Part shown: piece after piece, positions 7,911 to 16,303 of the stretch
Numbering within the stretch: the first letter of the stretch is position 1
How the letters are laid out: each line of letters starts with the position of its first letter
Virus record (IMG/VR): IMGVR_UViG_3300020188_000013
Span: 1-49,172 of that record
Reading direction: 5' to 3' (one strand)
Source: a virus
Length of the DNA stretch: 49,172 bases
Translations under genes and position numbers: made by a program
Notes under the pieces: model-generated
What the model was told of the DNA's origin: nothing
What the model saw: only the letters and a program-made list of their open reading frames with translations
Database searches by the model: none

Positions 7911-8344
7911 TTTCTCTTACCTTGATGGAAAATATCTCCTTCGTTGACAACTCTAAATATCATTCCTTTTTGTTTACAATACGCTTTAGCGGCGCCCCAC
8001 TTGGCTTGATTGACTACATAATGCAACTTGTTTACTTTACTATTTCCTAGTTGCTCTTTGAATGTATGATTTGCTGGTTTAACTTCAATAATTTCAACAT
8101 GTTGTTTGCCTGTACGATCATTGTATACTAAAAAGAAGTCTGGAACATATATAGTATATTTTCCACTCAGTGGATTTCTATAAGGAATACGAACTGCTTC
8201 ACTTGCCCACTTTGTTATATTTTCATTTGTATCACACATACGCATAAAAGCAAACTCCCAACTACTTCTATAAGTAGGAGTTCTACCGCCTATGTATTTT
8301 TCAGGGTTTTTTAATGTATACTTGCCTTGTGCAAAACGTGACAT
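7907..8344 (-). CDS. 4: Head-completion protein gp4 (nuclease-like fold)
   Basis: In T4, gp4 (also called 50/65) acts late in head completion, before tail joining. The 145 residues contain the conserved layout YRSSWEFAFMRMCDTNENI, then KWASEAVRIPYRNP, YIYVPDF-type PDFFLV at about residues 68-73 and IIEVKP at about residues 86-91. The Glu, the Asp of PDF and E-V-K match a restriction-endonuclease-like (TnsA-like) active site. The C-terminal helix VNQAKWGAAKAYCKQKG is also typical of the family. The ATG at 8344 shares one base with the upstream stop (TAATG). Good match of length and motifs. Confidence 0.88.
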   Translation of the reverse strand: MSRFAQGKYTLKNPEKYIGGRTPTYRSSWEFAFMRMCDTNENITKWASEAVRIPYRNPLSGKYTIYVPDFFLVYNDRTGKQHVEIIEVKPANHTFKEQLGNSKVNKLHYVVNQAKWGAAKAYCKQKGMIFRVVNEGDIFHQGKRK

Positions 8345-8718
8345 TATAATATAACATTTCTATTTTCGTATGTTACAACTTGATAATCACTTGTGTAGCC
8401 GAGAGCACTTACTTTGCTTCTATTGTTATTTAAAATAGCAGCTACTAGCTGACTGAGTTTTACTTCGTCTAATCCTTTTAAACTATCCAACAATTCAAAT
8501 ATATTTTTATTTTCAGATTTGGCTTGTTGTAACAGTACTGTAGTTATAGCAATAGCTGCACTTTCTTCAAACTTTCTTTTTTTAAAAAATCCCAACACAC
8601 TATCAACTTCATTACTTGTGATCGATATTGATTTTGAAAAGTATCTATCAAAAAATGATTTTACTTCTGTTGCACTGTCCGTTGATTTATTAATACTTTT
8701 ATCAGTTATACTACTCAT
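8344..8718 (-). CDS. Conserved small helical protein of T4-like marine phages, function unknown
   Basis: A protein of 124 residues, mainly helical. A variable N-terminal ~20 residues is followed by VKSFFDRYFSK, SITSNEVDSVLGFFKKR and a run of helices ending in LVAAILNNNRSKVSALGY. From memory, similar sequences occur next to gene 4 in marine T4-like phages, probably as virion or assembly proteins; I cannot name a T4 equivalent. The ATG follows the previous stop directly (TAA-ATG), with AGGTGG as ribosome site, so it is translationally coupled to the tail-tube-like gene upstream. Confidence 0.82.
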   Translation of the reverse strand: MSSITDKSINKSTDSATEVKSFFDRYFSKSISITSNEVDSVLGFFKKRKFEESAAIAITTVLLQQAKSENKNIFELLDSLKGLDEVKLSQLVAAILNNNRSKVSALGYTSDYQVVTYENRNVIL

Positions 8719-10002
8719 TTAACCACCTATAATATCTTCAAGAATACTAGTAAATGCTGCACCTTGTAATGTTGGATCTACTCTGTAGTTATCAACAACT
8801 GCTTGTTGCAGTTGAGATTGCTGAACTGTGTTTAAGTTATCAAACAACTGTCCATTATCATTAAAAGAGTTTGCCGATCCTTGTGCTATTGCATAGTTTC
8901 GAAGTGCATTTCTAGCCAAGTCTCTTTGTTTAATAGTGCTAGTTCTCAACTCTCTCTCAGATATTTTTGGTTCTAACGCTGCATCAAGAAATGCTGTAGT
9001 TATAGCTGTTTGAGTTGAGTTTGTTGGAAAAAATGCATTGTTGTTGAACGGAACTCTATTATTTGTTGTAACTGGAGTAGTTGAAAATGTTGATCTTAGA
9101 TTGCGTTGTTGTTCGCTATTAAAATCAGTTATTCCTATTGCTTCTAAAAATATATCAGTGAATACTTTTTTCCAACCTTCGTCTACTCCGGTTGTTTTGT
9201 TATCCGTTGACTCTGTACTAGTACTACTATATGGACTAGGTGATCTATCATAGTGTGCATTGTCTGCAAACCCTGCTGGCTCATCTAATCCTGTATATCC
9301 TCTATCATACAGTACAGTTTCATAATCAACACGCATGGTGTTTTTCATTACGCCTGACCCATCTGATTGATCTACTCTATCATGTTGCCATTCTCCTATG
9401 AGAGGATTCACAAGTGTAAAACTAGTAAAATGACTATCAGTGTTTTGATGATGAAGTTGGTGTATAGTTATGCTGTTAAAAAATGGATATGTTTTGCCTG
9501 CTCTGTTAAAACCATGTCTATAAGTATTTTGAGGCTCGCTATCGTATAAGCCAGTTTGATATGCACGTGGACGAGTTCCTTGATCGGCATAGTTGCCGTC
9601 TTCATAATAATATCTATAATAGGCTTCCCATAGCAGTGTTGTTAGACCTGCTGCATCGTCATGAAATTCAATATTAACAGGATTGTAGTTTATTCTTGTT
9701 TGAACTACTTTTTTTCTATTGTATTGATTCATAGTTTCTGTATTAATAGTATATGTTGGCAAGTCAGCAGCTGATGCTAGTATATTAAACTCACGTTTGT
9801 TTAATAAGTTGCTAACATTGTTACCAAGTGATTGTAACGCTATTGGGTTTACATCTATTACAACATGATATAGGAATTTAACTTTAGGCGATAATCTAAA
9901 GTTATTGCGTCGATACAAGTTTGCAGCATGAGTAAAATCACCCATTATACCTTTGTTGGTATCAAAATTGCTAAAGTTATCAAAGTTTCTATTTAACGGC
10001 AT
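8719..10002 (-). CDS. Tail-tube-like structural protein (gp19/gp54-type domain)
   Basis: 427 residues. Residues about 38-110 (VKFLYHVVIDVNP, then AADLPTYTINTETMNQYNRKK and YNPVNIEFHDDAAG) follow the pattern of tail-tube proteins, in which a strand of the form YRFRVxLxxF is followed by a proline-containing strand and an inner-barrel strand. T4 gp48 and gp54, which start tube growth on the baseplate, share this fold, so a tube-initiator or baseplate role is plausible. Residues ~235-330 are Ser/Thr/Asn-rich. The C-terminal ~90 residues are helical and Gln-rich. The late octamer ends four bases before the ATG at 10002 and there is no ribosome site, so the mRNA is probably leaderless. First gene of the 10002-to-7350 operon. 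Confidence 0.62.
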   Translation of the reverse strand: MPLNRNFDNFSNFDTNKGIMGDFTHAANLYRRNNFRLSPKVKFLYHVVIDVNPIALQSLGNNVSNLLNKREFNILASAADLPTYTINTETMNQYNRKKVVQTRINYNPVNIEFHDDAAGLTTLLWEAYYRYYYEDGNYADQGTRPRAYQTGLYDSEPQNTYRHGFNRAGKTYPFFNSITIHQLHHQNTDSHFTSFTLVNPLIGEWQHDRVDQSDGSGVMKNTMRVDYETVLYDRGYTGLDEPAGFADNAHYDRSPSPYSSTSTESTDNKTTGVDEGWKKVFTDIFLEAIGITDFNSEQQRNLRSTFSTTPVTTNNRVPFNNNAFFPTNSTQTAITTAFLDAALEPKISERELRTSTIKQRDLARNALRNYAIAQGSANSFNDNGQLFDNLNTVQQSQLQQAVVDNYRVDPTLQGAAFTSILEDIIGG

Positions 10003-10006
10003 AAAG

Positions 10007-10014
10007 TATTTATC
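10007..10014 (-). promoter_or_regulatory. Late promoter octamer for the tube-like gene operon
   Basis: GATAAATA on the minus strand, four bases (CTTT) before the ATG at 10002. Confidence 0.65.
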
Positions 10015-10034
10015 TTATATTTAAACAGCGCACA

Positions 10035-10064
10035 TAACAAATAAGGAGCCCATTGGGCTCCTTA
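10035..10064 (-). terminator. Terminator after tail-tube gene 19
   Basis: A perfect 10-bp stem (10042-10051 with 10055-10064) has a three-base loop and is followed on the minus strand by a T-rich tail. It lies 26 bases after the gene 19 stop. Confidence 0.82.
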
Positions 10065-10090
10065 GAAGTCAAGCAATCTCTTAAATGTTA

Positions 10091-10729
10091 TTAAAGAGCG
10101 GCAGCGCCTGTGGCACCTGTGCCTGTTTCAGTATTTCGATCTTGGAAGTTGTTAGGCGTTCCAACACCTACATTAAGTTGTACAGCGTTGTCGTATTGAA
10201 TATTAAGAGCTACTGTCATTGCATCATTTGCTGAGTAACTCATTGATCCGTAGTCAACACTTGTTAAATAGCAACCATACAGTTCCCAAGTTTCAAGTAC
10301 AGCTGGAGTATTGGCGCCGTTGCCGCCGTCTAGTACTTCAATGCGTTGTGTAAACTTGTAGTCTTGTCCTGTAGCAGCACTAGACTGTTCAAAGAAATCA
10401 AACTGTTTCTGTAGTTGCTCGCCTACTGAACGTTGTACGTTTCCGTTAACATCGTCACGTAAATTCATTGTAACTGCTTGCCATTCGTGCTTGCCAGCCA
10501 TATAAATTTTACTATTGTACACATCAATCGGTATTTGTTGGAATGATATGTTTGGACGGGTTGCATCAATAACCTGTTTTGTTAATTCAGTTGTGTTGCC
10601 GGTAATACCGAAGTTTTCCAATGTTACACGGAAACGGTATTGTAGTTTCGGCATTAGCAGACCCTGACTGCTTGCACTAGTATCGTTTGCTAACGGTACT
10701 GTTAAATTTAATAGAGTTGAGATTGCCAT
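10091..10729 (-). CDS. 19: Tail tube protein gp19
   Basis: Subunit of the inner tube through which DNA is ejected. 212 residues (T4 has 163). The core strand LQYRFRVTLENFGI at about residues 29-42 is followed by ATRPNISFQQIPIDVYNSKIY and by the WQAVTMNLRDDV strand and loop. A later strand carries WELYGCYLTSVDYGSMSYSAND and the C-terminal strand is AMTVALNIQYDNAVQ. This is the standard gp19 beta-barrel order. The last ~25 residues are Gly/Thr/Ala-rich and probably disordered. The start has a clear ribosome site (AAGGAGA) about 10 bases upstream. Its own late promoter (10752-10759) and terminator make it a single-gene unit, as suits a highly produced protein. Confidence 0.92.
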   Translation of the reverse strand: MAISTLLNLTVPLANDTSASSQGLLMPKLQYRFRVTLENFGITGNTTELTKQVIDATRPNISFQQIPIDVYNSKIYMAGKHEWQAVTMNLRDDVNGNVQRSVGEQLQKQFDFFEQSSAATGQDYKFTQRIEVLDGGNGANTPAVLETWELYGCYLTSVDYGSMSYSANDAMTVALNIQYDNAVQLNVGVGTPNNFQDRNTETGTGATGAAAL

Positions 10730-10751
10730 CTATGTTTCTCCTTATCACATG

Positions 10752-10759
10752 TATTTATC
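10752..10759 (-). promoter_or_regulatory. Late promoter octamer for gene 19
   Basis: GATAAATA on the minus strand, 22 bases before the gene 19 ATG, leaving room for a short leader with AAGGAGA. Confidence 0.7.
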
Positions 10760-10763
10760 ATTT

Positions 10764-10789
10764 GTAGGGGGATTTTATTTTCCCCCTAC
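10764..10789 (-). terminator. Hairpin between sheath gene 18 and gene 19
   Basis: An 8-bp stem with five G-C pairs in a row (10764-10771 with 10782-10789) and an A/T-rich 10-base loop. No T-run follows on the minus strand, so it may act as a 3'-end stabiliser or a weak terminator. Confidence 0.55.
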
Positions 10790-10798
10790 TTTAATGAC

Positions 10799-13700
10799 TT
10801 ATAACCCTGCGATTTCTCCTGTGTTTTTGATACGCAACGGTATGTAGATAAACTCTACTGCTTTGACTGGTTCAATAGCAATATCTACGTACAACTCGTT
10901 TCTATCAATTCTCGCTGGTGTGTTGTTTGATTCGTCACACACAACTAAGAAGTCATATAGAGCTCTTAGTCCCACTAGTTCAACCATTAAACTTTCTACC
11001 TGTGCTTTGATTTCATCACGTGTGATTTTATCATTTGGTTCAAATAGATATGGTTTTGTTAACTGATTCAACTGACTACGTAAGTACACTACAAGTCTTG
11101 CAACGTTGACTCTATCAAGAGCACTTGCATTTCTTGCACGAGTTTTTTGTCCAAATACAACTAGCCCAGCACCTGTTAAGAATGTGATAGGGTTGACGTT
11201 GTTTTGATACAATGTATCTCGTTGTCCTTCGTTTAGTGCTGATGCAACAAACTCGCCTTCGCCGTTGATGTAACCTGTTGAAGTTGCATTTGTAACTCCA
11301 CCACGTCTTGTACCTGCTGGTGCAAACCATGGATACGCAACTTGGTCATTTAGTGCGAAAGTACGTAGTACCATATGACTTGACGGAACAACTACATTGT
11401 TGCCTGCATTATCACTAGTAAATCCACTTGGGTAATAAACACCCATGTACTCATCTCTACTTACAAGTCCGTTATCATTATCTTCAACAACTGTATTAAC
11501 GTTGGTTGCCCATTCGTTAAGAGAAGTTGCATCTGGTGTTAAACGGAAAGGTGAATCACCGATAACAAATGCTGTTAGGCCTCTGTCATAGTTTAGTGTA
11601 ATCATTTCTCCGATTAGCTCTGGATAACCTGGTGTTGCCATTAAGTTAAAGATGCGTGATTCGTTGTCGCGAATGTCCTGGTTTTCGTTTAGCATTGCTT
11701 GTAGTTTTTGTACTACAACTTTACGCTGTGCCTTACGTCCAAAACTACCTGAGCCATCTGCTTCATTAGCTGATTCAGTAACCCAACGATGCGGATAATA
11801 TGCTGACATTGACTCGTCACCAAAACGTTCATTGTCTGCTGCTAAGTCTACATAGTTACGCTCAAAACGCTTAACATTAAAGCCACTTCTACGTAGATTC
11901 CAAAGTATCATGCCTTTTGGATATAGTGCTGGATCTGGACAATCTACATCTACAAAGTTACTAGTAATCAGATTAGCAATAGTACCTGCTGTACTACTGT
12001 TTGCACCTGCTGTGTTGTAACGTGCATCTGCAAATAGTACACCATTTTCAGTTGTTTGATCTGTTGTATCTAGTTCAACCCAACTGTTTAGTGTATTGTT
12101 CCAACGATAGATTCTTGGAAAGTTTTCAAGATCTGCTGTACTAATCCAAATATCGCCTGTTACAAGATTGCCACCGTCTGAACGATCTCCGTCTACTGGT
12201 TCACTTGCAGCAACAATCGGACCTTCTGGGTCTGGAGCATTTGCAGGTGTAGCATCGTAATATGGTGAATCGCTGTTTAAGTATCCAACCCATTTATCGC
12301 CATCATGTACCATGATATCAACTTCGTCAACTACACTGTTATACCATAATGCGCCGTCTGCTGCAAGAGCAGTTGGAGCATCATTACTTGCTGTATAAGT
12401 TAGTTCTTTCCAAAGTGTCGCAATGTATGCGTTTGACAATCCAGTTGGCGAATCGTAAAAGTTTGCAGTTCCTGATTTTGTTGAGTAGTTCCAAGCAGTA
12501 AATGCATCTGTTAATGGAGTATTTGCACCATCTACAAATCTAATGTCGCCGCCGATTGCATGTGTTATTACAACTCTGTTGCTTGAATCAACACTAGCAG
12601 TAACATTAACTAACCCTGCTGCGTTAATAGCTGCTGCCATTAAATCTGCATCGCTTGATGCACCTGTTGCAGTGAATACAATATTTACTACTGTACTTAA
12701 TGTTGCACTTCCTTTTACAGTCTCTTGAATAGTAAAATCGTTGCCGCCTGATGTAAATGTAGTACTATCAACTACACCACTAGTAATAGTTGTTGCACCT
12801 GTAGCATTACGCTTGTAAAGAGTGAAGTTGGCTAGATTTGTTGCACTTTCTGTAACATTTGCCATTGCATAAACATTAAGCGATGTTAGATTTGCACCAC
12901 CACCTGTTTTATCTAATCCAACTAGTGCTGCCGAGTTTGAAGTATATATTGGTGTGCTTACTGCATCCCATAGTTCAGTTGAACCATTCCATACTTTTGT
13001 TTTCCAATCTGCGCCACTGTTTGGTGTAGTTGTTTTAACCCATACACTTCCTGTTGGACGAGATACAGAGTCTGCTGTTTTCCATTCTGGAACGCTTGTG
13101 TGAGCTGTTGCTTGATGTGCTGGAGGATAATATGTTCCAGCAGCAATACCTGCATCAGTTAGTGGTGTTCCTGTACCGTTACCAAGAACAATGTTTGAAT
13201 GTGTTGCGCCAGTATTTTTAAATACTAATCTATTATCTACTGCCTCTGCTGTGATTCCAACTGCACCCAGTGCTATATTAATATCACTTACAGCTGAAGC
13301 AAGGCTAGTTCCTGTTAACGTAACTGTTACACTAAGACCTTCTGCAGATCCAATAGTGATAGTATCATTTACTGTAAATGTTGGAGTACCTGCTGTACCG
13401 GTTACTGAAGGCCAACTGCCTTTCCAATCTGCACTACCAACCTGTACCCAAGTACCTGAAGTATTTTTATACCATGTGCGGATAATAGTTGAAACTGCTA
13501 CAACTGCGTAGTCGCCAATTGCGCCAACTGCACCTTTTGGAGCAAACGGAGATGATCCTGTAGTTTGTGTTGTATCAGTAATAACAGTTGGTGTTTTGTT
13601 AGTAAATGTTTGACCAACTTTGTTAGTTGCTGATTCAGCACTGCCGTTCCATTCAAAAACACCAAACTTTGTTACTTGAGTATCTAACCAGTAAGTTCCA

Positions 13701-14095
13701 TTTGCCGGGTTTGCAGTTGTTGGCGTTGAACTAGCTGATATTGCTGTAAGGTCAATATCTGCTCTTACTACATACGCTCTGTTGCTTACGCCTAAATATG
13801 AATATGCTGCCTGTAACCCGTATTCATTTTGTTCTCCGCCATGAATAGGATTGTTGTTAGCATCTGTATAAAATGTAGGATCACCAAACGTATCTACTAG
13901 ATCTCGCTGCGATGTTAGTAGGTATGGTTTACCTGCATTGGCTTTTTGAGTTCCTGGTGCAACACCAGTTCCTGCGCCGTTTAGTTTATTTTCGCCTGTT
14001 GCGACAAATATTATAGGTACTGTGCCCGGTTCTGCTGGAGTGTAAAAACTCTCATCAATAACGCTGACCTCTACACCTGGTGAAGTTAATGCCAT
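10799..14095 (-). CDS. 18: Tail sheath protein gp18, greatly enlarged
   Basis: Subunit of the contractile sheath. The N-terminus (MALTSPGVEVSVIDES, then VPIIFVATGENK) and the C-terminal ~400 residues match the T4 sheath core. The C-terminal matches include YPKGMILWNLRRSGFNVKR, a central AFVIGDSPFRLTPDA region, and the closing strands YVDIAIEPVKAVEFIYIPLRIK. Total length is 1098, against 659 in T4. The extra length lies between about residues 125 and 680. That insertion holds about five short modules with a G-x-x-W strand and a W-N-G/W-x-x-x-G turn (near 132, 205, 347, 578 and 647), plus two related beta domains (near 230-310 and 430-530, each ending T-P-L-T-D-A). These would project from the sheath surface. 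The late promoter is at 14131-14138, with AGGAG as ribosome site. Confidence 0.93.
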   Translation of the reverse strand: MALTSPGVEVSVIDESFYTPAEPGTVPIIFVATGENKLNGAGTGVAPGTQKANAGKPYLLTSQRDLVDTFGDPTFYTDANNNPIHGGEQNEYGLQAAYSYLGVSNRAYVVRADIDLTAISASSTPTTANPANGTYWLDTQVTKFGVFEWNGSAESATNKVGQTFTNKTPTVITDTTQTTGSSPFAPKGAVGAIGDYAVVAVSTIIRTWYKNTSGTWVQVGSADWKGSWPSVTGTAGTPTFTVNDTITIGSAEGLSVTVTLTGTSLASAVSDINIALGAVGITAEAVDNRLVFKNTGATHSNIVLGNGTGTPLTDAGIAAGTYYPPAHQATAHTSVPEWKTADSVSRPTGSVWVKTTTPNSGADWKTKVWNGSTELWDAVSTPIYTSNSAALVGLDKTGGGANLTSLNVYAMANVTESATNLANFTLYKRNATGATTITSGVVDSTTFTSGGNDFTIQETVKGSATLSTVVNIVFTATGASSDADLMAAAINAAGLVNVTASVDSSNRVVITHAIGGDIRFVDGANTPLTDAFTAWNYSTKSGTANFYDSPTGLSNAYIATLWKELTYTASNDAPTALAADGALWYNSVVDEVDIMVHDGDKWVGYLNSDSPYYDATPANAPDPEGPIVAASEPVDGDRSDGGNLVTGDIWISTADLENFPRIYRWNNTLNSWVELDTTDQTTENGVLFADARYNTAGANSSTAGTIANLITSNFVDVDCPDPALYPKGMILWNLRRSGFNVKRFERNYVDLAADNERFGDESMSAYYPHRWVTESANEADGSGSFGRKAQRKVVVQKLQAMLNENQDIRDNESRIFNLMATPGYPELIGEMITLNYDRGLTAFVIGDSPFRLTPDATSLNEWATNVNTVVEDNDNGLVSRDEYMGVYYPSGFTSDNAGNNVVVPSSHMVLRTFALNDQVAYPWFAPAGTRRGGVTNATSTGYINGEGEFVASALNEGQRDTLYQNNVNPITFLTGAGLVVFGQKTRARNASALDRVNVARLVVYLRSQLNQLTKPYLFEPNDKITRDEIKAQVESLMVELVGLRALYDFLVVCDESNNTPARIDRNELYVDIAIEPVKAVEFIYIPLRIKNTGEIAGL

Positions 14096-14130
14096 TTTAA
14101 ATTTCTCCTGTAAAGTGTTTCACTTACAAC

Positions 14131-14138
14131 TATTTAGC
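14131..14138 (-). promoter_or_regulatory. Late promoter octamer for sheath gene 18
   Basis: GCTAAATA on the minus strand, 35 bases before the ATG at 14095, with a ribosome site (AGGAG) in the leader. Confidence 0.6.
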
Positions 14139-14170
14139 AGATCGCCGGAGAAAAAGGCGGTTTTTAGGGG

Positions 14171-14671
14171 TTAAGTACGTATATAACTCATAAGTTCACC
14201 TACATTAAAATATAAATCGTCAAGACTTCCGTTGTTGTCAATAGTAAAATCAGCCATCCATTGTTCAAGGCTCATACTATTTCTACGTTCAGGAGGTAAG
14301 TAATCACTACGATCAACCCATATACAATAGTCGAACACACCTGTGTTTTTCATAGCGTGAAATTCTTTTTTATTTCGAAGCCCACAATAGATATCATAGG
14401 CTGCAAACATCTCTCTACCTAGAGTCGCTGCATCAGGAACATTATAATCGCAGATAGCATCATACCATTCTGCTCGGTGATTATGCCTGTCAGCGTAACA
14501 CTGTTCTTCATTATCATATCCATACTTGTCCTTTAACTGATCGTAAATAAACAACTTGGAGCAAAACTGACTACTGCTCTCAAAACTATAACCATACGTA
14601 TCTCTTAATATTTCGCACACAGTATCTTTACCGTGTCGGCCGTGGCCAATAACTAGTAACTTTTTCTTCAT
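14171..14671 (-). CDS. P-loop kinase, dNMP-kinase-like
   Basis: 166 residues with an N-terminal P-loop GHGRHGKDT at residues 9-17, of the GxxxxGKD/ST type seen in T4 gp1 (deoxynucleotide kinase) and adenylate-kinase-like enzymes. Later segments include AATLGREMFAAYD and a strand DYCIWVDRSDYLPPERR. The end TIDNNGSLDDLYFNV resembles the T4 gp1 ending, where N-D/N-G-S-L follows a strand. The family is inferred from these motifs; the exact substrate is not. A sigma70-like promoter (14678-14706) lies inside the 3' end of the upstream gene. Its -10 box ends six bases before the ATG and there is no ribosome site, so the message should start at the A of ATG. Confidence 0.72.
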   Translation of the reverse strand: MKKKLLVIGHGRHGKDTVCEILRDTYGYSFESSSQFCSKLFIYDQLKDKYGYDNEEQCYADRHNHRAEWYDAICDYNVPDAATLGREMFAAYDIYCGLRNKKEFHAMKNTGVFDYCIWVDRSDYLPPERRNSMSLEQWMADFTIDNNGSLDDLYFNVGELMSYIRT

Positions 14672-14677
14672 AAGTTT

Positions 14678-14706
14678 AATATAGCATATTATTTAGACTT
14701 TGTCAA
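14678..14706 (-). promoter_or_regulatory. Sigma70-like promoter for the P-loop kinase gene
   Basis: TTGACA (14701-14706), a 17-base spacer and TATATT (14678-14683) on the minus strand. The -35 box and spacer are inside the coding end of the SGNH gene. The spacer contains CTAAATAAT, as does a related promoter at 23383-23411. Confidence 0.75.
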
Positions 14707-15516
14707 TATCCATTTTGAAAAAAGATCTGCCCAATCAATGTGTGCTTGTTCGAGAGGATGGTCTGATTCTTTTCCACGTTTGTATTTGTTTTTTGTTGCC
14801 CAGTTATGAAATCCAAGGCCATCTTCTTTGTGTACATTATTAGGAAGATCCAATCTTGCGATCATGTCTTGTAAAAACACATTGTCTTGATTTAATAACT
14901 CTGGTTCTATATCTTTAAATGCCGACGTAAAAAAATATTTAATATTATGATTCTCAAGCCAGTTTGTTAAATATTCAAGTTGCTGTAGTGGATAATATAC
15001 ATGGTTATCGTGCGTGTCACGTCTAGCATAAAACTCTACGTGTGTTCGTGTTAAATGTTCTGACGCCCACATTTGTCTTCTACTGTACAACATTTCATTT
15101 GAATAACCTCTAGTCTTACCGTCTCCGTCTGAAGGCAATGAAGTTAAAAATCTATCTTCGTGAGTTTTTATTTTTCTACCTGCAGGATATATACTAGGAT
15201 ATTCTCTGCGTAAAATACTTGTCCACATTACAACTACAACAATGTCTTCTGGTTTGTGTATTTTTAAATGGCGGCGAGTTTGATATATTACACGTCTAAC
15301 TATACTGCCGTAATCTGCACCTGGCACAGCAGTATTATCAACTGTTGCATTGGGAAACATTTTTTCTTGAAGCAAGTTTGGCCATGCAGTATAGCTTATC
15401 TCGTAGCATATTCCTTTATGAATACGATCCCAACTTTCGTCTGCAAGTTCAGAGCCTGCTGTAAAACTACAACCTCCTGCTATTACTTTTTTGATATTAG
15501 TAAATCTGTTATCCAA
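14689..15516 (-). CDS. SGNH/GDSL-type hydrolase
   Basis: Esterase or acetyl-hydrolase fold. Block I is GGCSFTAGS at about residues 14-22, with the nucleophile Ser17. The catalytic Asp-x-x-His pair is visible near residue 253 in ESDHPLEQAHIDWA. A Gly/Asn block (NTAVPGADYGSIVRRV) near residue 62 fits blocks II-III, so all catalytic elements appear present in the 275 residues. No signal peptide is seen. The start is a TTG at 15516 that overlaps the end of gene 13 by eight bases; no in-frame ATG lies before block I. Its position in a neck/sheath cluster suggests late expression. A role in modifying acetylated or acylated surface sugars is possible but not shown. Confidence 0.8.
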   Translation of the reverse strand: MDNRFTNIKKVIAGGCSFTAGSELADESWDRIHKGICYEISYTAWPNLLQEKMFPNATVDNTAVPGADYGSIVRRVIYQTRRHLKIHKPEDIVVVVMWTSILRREYPSIYPAGRKIKTHEDRFLTSLPSDGDGKTRGYSNEMLYSRRQMWASEHLTRTHVEFYARRDTHDNHVYYPLQQLEYLTNWLENHNIKYFFTSAFKDIEPELLNQDNVFLQDMIARLDLPNNVHKEDGLGFHNWATKNKYKRGKESDHPLEQAHIDWADLFSKWILTKSK

Positions 15517-16267
15517 TTAAAAATCCGTAGCCAACACCACCTGCAACAGACATAGCTAAGTCGTTGTCAAGTTTTTCCATTTCTTGTTGAGCTTCGGCTT
15601 TAAGTGAATCACCGTTAAGTGTAGTGCCGCCACCAGGGCCAGCAATAGTAGCAAACTTACTACGTGCTTCACCTAACATATATTTACAGTTAGCAAGAGT
15701 ATATTCCTTAATCCATTGAAATGCTTTGTAGTCTTTGTACAACTCAAAGTCAGGTCTATGATTATAACAATACAGCAATACTTCTTCCTCAGCTCTTGGT
15801 CTTGTTAATATAGTTAGTTTTTTTGTACTAGTGTTCCAAACAAATTCGATAAAACTACCGAACATTCTTCCTACTAGTTCTTGTTGTTGAGCAAAGAAAT
15901 CGTATGTAGCAAGTCCGCCTATGCCGCTACCTGCCAACAAGTATGTGTTTGTATAAGCAAGGTTAAACGGTTCAAATGTTGTTCCGCCACTGTTGCCACC
16001 AAGTCTACTTCCTACACTACGTCTATGAACTTTACGTACCTCGATTATTTCATTAGGTAGTGTATATGCATTTACATCTTCGGTTAGTGCAAGAGTAATA
16101 TAACTTTCTTCAACGCTGTTTTCGCTGCGTTGTCTATATCGTGCAGTTGCTTTTCCTAGTGCAGTTTCGTAGTGTATAGGATCTAGTTCTACATCTACCA
16201 TTCCGCCACCTAGAAAGGCATTTACGTAATCAAATATTTCTTGTTTCTGTGTTGTAAGTTCGGCCAT
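15509..16267 (-). CDS. 13: Neck protein gp13-like
   Basis: In T4, gp13 and gp14 form the neck that closes the filled head and receives the tail. The protein is 252 residues (T4 gp13 about 309). It opens with a helix (QEIFDYVNAFLGGGMVDVEL) followed by the HYETALGKATARYRQRSENS helix. A beta-rich core contains YTLPNEIIEVRKVHRR and FIEFVWNTSTKKLTILTRPRAEEEV. The C-terminal helices (WIKEYTLANCKYMLGEARSKF) end in a Gly-rich tail. This head-closure/adaptor pattern, plus adjacency to a convincing gp14, supports the call. GGAGAC precedes the ATG at 16267. It has its own late promoter at 16284-16291. Confidence 0.7.
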   Translation of the reverse strand: MAELTTQKQEIFDYVNAFLGGGMVDVELDPIHYETALGKATARYRQRSENSVEESYITLALTEDVNAYTLPNEIIEVRKVHRRSVGSRLGGNSGGTTFEPFNLAYTNTYLLAGSGIGGLATYDFFAQQQELVGRMFGSFIEFVWNTSTKKLTILTRPRAEEEVLLYCYNHRPDFELYKDYKAFQWIKEYTLANCKYMLGEARSKFATIAGPGGGTTLNGDSLKAEAQQEMEKLDNDLAMSVAGGVGYGFLIG

Positions 16268-16283
16268 AGTTTGTCTCCACTAG

Positions 16284-16291
16284 TATTTATG
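16284..16291 (-). promoter_or_regulatory. Late promoter octamer toward gene 13
   Basis: CATAAATA on the minus strand. It shares its last base with the oppositely directed octamer at 16291-16298, making a 15-base two-way promoter. Confidence 0.65.
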
Positions 16292-16298
16292 CTAAATA
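16291..16298 (+). promoter_or_regulatory. Late promoter octamer toward gene 14
   Basis: GCTAAATA on the plus strand, five bases before the gene 14 ATG (16304). It is the only late-type promoter found for the plus-strand block. Confidence 0.6.
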
Positions 16299-16303
16299 TA
16301 CAT

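Noticed and set aside
14141-14166. Plus-strand hairpin with T-run after gene 18's promoter region
   Set aside because: Short 4-bp stem and oriented for plus-strand transcription, where no gene ends; probably chance.
16241-16303. Longer start for gene 14
   Set aside because: It lies inside gene 13 on the other strand and ahead of the late promoter.
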